Assembly (NCBI GenBank): GCA_964399985.1
Contig: CAYNRY010000002.1
Location: forward strand, 62,001 to 126,000
Origin: Micavibrio_B sp964399985
Lineage (GTDB): Bacteria; Pseudomonadota; Alphaproteobacteria; Micavibrionales; Micavibrionaceae
Reading direction: 5' to 3'
DNA length: 64,000 nucleotides
A model generated the notes under the pieces. The model searched no databases and was not told the origin of the DNA. It worked only from the letters and a program-made list of their open reading frames with translations. The position numbers were made by a program, and so were the translations under genes. Each line of letters opens with the position of its first letter. Positions within the stretch are counted from its first letter, which is position 1. This document shows, piece after piece, positions 62,587 to 64,000 of the stretch.

Positions 62587-64000
62587 TAAAGACGATCTCA
62601 ACGATGATTTCGACACTGCGGATACCGATCTCGATACGGATTTCGGTGAATTCGATCAGGAAACCGAAAGAGGTTCCCTGTCCGATCTGATCAAGAAAAA
62701 TCCGGCTGTTAAGATCGGCCTTGTCGTGGCTGGACTTCTCGTGATCGTCGGCGCTATCACTCTATTCGGCGGATCGGATGTAAAAGCACCAAGTTCCAAC
62801 GTAACCGGCGGCAACGACTTGAAACAGGCGGCCGGCACCGCCGATCTTTCGCCTGAAATGAAACAGGTAATTGAAGAGGTCAACCAGACCGGCCTTGAAG
62901 AATCTCAAAAGCAAGGCACAAGCTTTATGCCGCAGCCCATCGAGACCGGCAAAGAGCAATTGCAACTTCCCGCAGATGAAGCGAATGCCGAGGATCCATT
63001 GCTGAAATGGCGTCAAATTCAAGACGAGCGTTTGAAAGCGGAGCAGGCACAAGTACAACAGGAAGTTCAGGATCCTGCTAAAGCGCAGGCGATTACGAAT
63101 CTTGTTACCCAGATGAACGCGCAAATGACGCAAATTCTGTCAGGTAAGAAGATTGAAAATCTGAAATCGATGCAGATCACAGATTTGCAGCAATTGTTAG
63201 ATGCGCAGCAAAAATTGCAGCAACAAAACGGCGCGTCCGGTCAGGCCAGCCAGCAATTGAACGACCCCAATTCCGGCCTTATCAGTGCCGGCCCGCCAGC
63301 AAAAGTCATTCTTCCTGCCGGCGCCATTGAATACAGCCAGCTTTTGATCGAAGCCAATTCGGATATTCCGGGCCCGATCGTCGCCATGATCGTCTCCGGA
63401 CCTTTCAACGGTAGCCGCGTCCTTGGCACGTTCCAGCGTTCGGAAAAATATCTGGTGCTGCAATTCAGAACTTTGATCAATAAAAAAGGCGTCAGCATTC
63501 CGATCGATGCCTATGCGCTTGATCCGGACACGACATTGACCGGTATGGCAACTGACATCGACAACAGATACTGGGAACGTATTATCCTTCCAGCCGCCGC
63601 CGATTTTGTCGAAGGCGTGGCCGAAGCCTATTCGGAGAAACAGGGCACAACGACTATTGTAACCGGTGACGTCGTCGTTCAGGACGAACCTACAATCGAT
63701 TATCCTGAACAAGTGGCCGCAGGTCTTGAAAAAGCAGGAGAGCGTGTCGGTGAAATTCTCGAGGAAGAGGGCGACAACACACAGCCTCTGGTTCGCGTGC
63801 GCGCCGGAACGCCGATGGGTATCCTCTTTATGACGCCGATTACAGATCAGGATCTCTTGGCCGGCTCTAACAATCCCGAAACGGCAAGAACGCTCAGGGA
63901 ACAGCAACAGCAGCAAAATTTGTTGCAACAACAATTTCAGCAAACAAACCCGCAGCAATCTCCGCTTTACTTGTTGCAAGGTTTGCAAGGCGCGCAAAAT
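62579..64000 (+). CDS. icmE: Type IVB core protein IcmE/DotG, C-terminus beyond window
   Basis: 474 residues visible; the reading frame is open to the window edge. Acidic cytoplasmic N-terminus, one membrane helix (about 45-63), a Gln-rich coiled linker (about 120-235) and a VirB10/TrbI-like domain (about 236-450: VILPAGAIEYSQLL, GPIVAMIVSGPFNGSRVLGTF, FRTLINKKGVSIPIDAYAL, RAGTPMGILFMTPI). It lacks the long pentapeptide-like repeat region of Legionella DotG and resembles compact plasmid TraO forms. It ends in a Gln-rich tail. The start overlaps icmK by 8 bp. Confidence 0.92.
   Translation, partial: MNNKDDLNDDFDTADTDLDTDFGEFDQETERGSLSDLIKKNPAVKIGLVVAGLLVIVGAITLFGGSDVKAPSSNVTGGNDLKQAAGTADLSPEMKQVIEEVNQTGLEESQKQGTSFMPQPIETGKEQLQLPADEANAEDPLLKWRQIQDERLKAEQAQVQQEVQDPAKAQAITNLVTQMNAQMTQILSGKKIENLKSMQITDLQQLLDAQQKLQQQNGASGQASQQLNDPNSGLISAGPPAKVILPAGAIEYSQLLIEANSDIPGPIVAMIVSGPFNGSRVLGTFQRSEKYLVLQFRTLINKKGVSIPIDAYALDPDTTLTGMATDIDNRYWERIILPAAADFVEGVAEAYSEKQGTTTIVTGDVVVQDEPTIDYPEQVAAGLEKAGERVGEILEEEGDNTQPLVRVRAGTPMGILFMTPITDQDLLAGSNNPETARTLREQQQQQNLLQQQFQQTNPQQSPLYLLQGLQGAQN

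Noticed and set aside
49022..64000. Conjugative plasmid or ICE
   Set aside because: No relaxase, integrase, attachment site or replication gene is visible, and the flanks are core genes; cannot be excluded beyond 64 kb.
1..64000. CRISPR array, tRNA or rRNA genes
   Set aside because: No regular spaced repeats and no cloverleaf or rRNA-like stretch was found on reading the intergenic regions.

Overview
The window looks like a chromosomal segment from a free-living or predatory alphaproteobacterium with mid-range GC. The evidence is a DivL-type pseudo-kinase with Tyr at the phospho-acceptor position, a ChvI-ChvG-RapZ block, an FYDLN zinc-ribbon/acidic-tail protein, and the tsaE-murU-addB-addA-trxA order. 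A Micavibrionales- or Rhodospirillales-like host is an inference; no rRNA, tRNA or species marker is present to settle it. No CRISPR array, insertion sequence or prophage was seen.

Layout. 1-6.2 kb: end of a type IV pilin-like gene, a Pit phosphate transporter with its DUF47/PhoU-like partner, phoH, a SCO1/SenC copper protein, panC plus a hotdog thioesterase, and panB. 6.2-15.7 kb: fatty-acid and beta-oxidation genes (SCP2 protein, acyl-CoA dehydrogenase, a fused 3-hydroxyacyl-CoA dehydrogenase/enoyl-CoA hydratase, a thiolase) interrupted by a queuosine-precursor transporter gene, with rlmJ, an ATP-grasp ligase and a transglutaminase-like protein in between. 15.9-30.6 kb: FYDLN protein, prmA, two tandem membrane paralogs, glmU-glmS, a DUF3108 protein, dapD-dapE, a PRC-barrel protein, chvI-chvG-rapZ, small unknown genes and ahcY. 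30.7-31.75 kb is a repeat-rich, unstable-looking interval with two overlapping small genes. 31.75-48.5 kb: purU, divL, a ferredoxin-NADP reductase, tsaE-murU-addB-addA-trxA, a Lys/Ala-rich histone-like protein, infC (apparently using an AUC start), thrS, and two SpoIIAA-like paralogs.

48.5-64 kb is the most interesting part: a chromosomal type IVB (Dot/Icm, IncI-like) secretion locus. A long leftward gene set encodes four tandem, mutually paralogous exported proteins of unknown function, then an IcmD/IcmC-type three-module membrane protein, IcmD/DotP, IcmJ/DotN, IcmB/DotO ATPase and a new bitopic membrane protein translationally coupled to icmB. A divergent rightward set encodes IcmL/DotI, IcmK/DotH and a compact IcmE/DotG that runs off the window end. 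The core-complex genes (L-K-E) keep the Legionella order, and so do D-J-B, but the four-paralog cassette sits between them, where Legionella has icmG. DotA, DotB, DotC, DotD, DotL and DotM homologs are not in the window and may lie to the right.

The best candidate for an undescribed system is this secretion locus with its four-member exported protein family. All four share an LCR(Y/F) motif, a mid-protein Cys pair and a strongly conserved C-terminal block, which suggests periplasmic or extracellular subunits specific to this lineage's type IVB apparatus.
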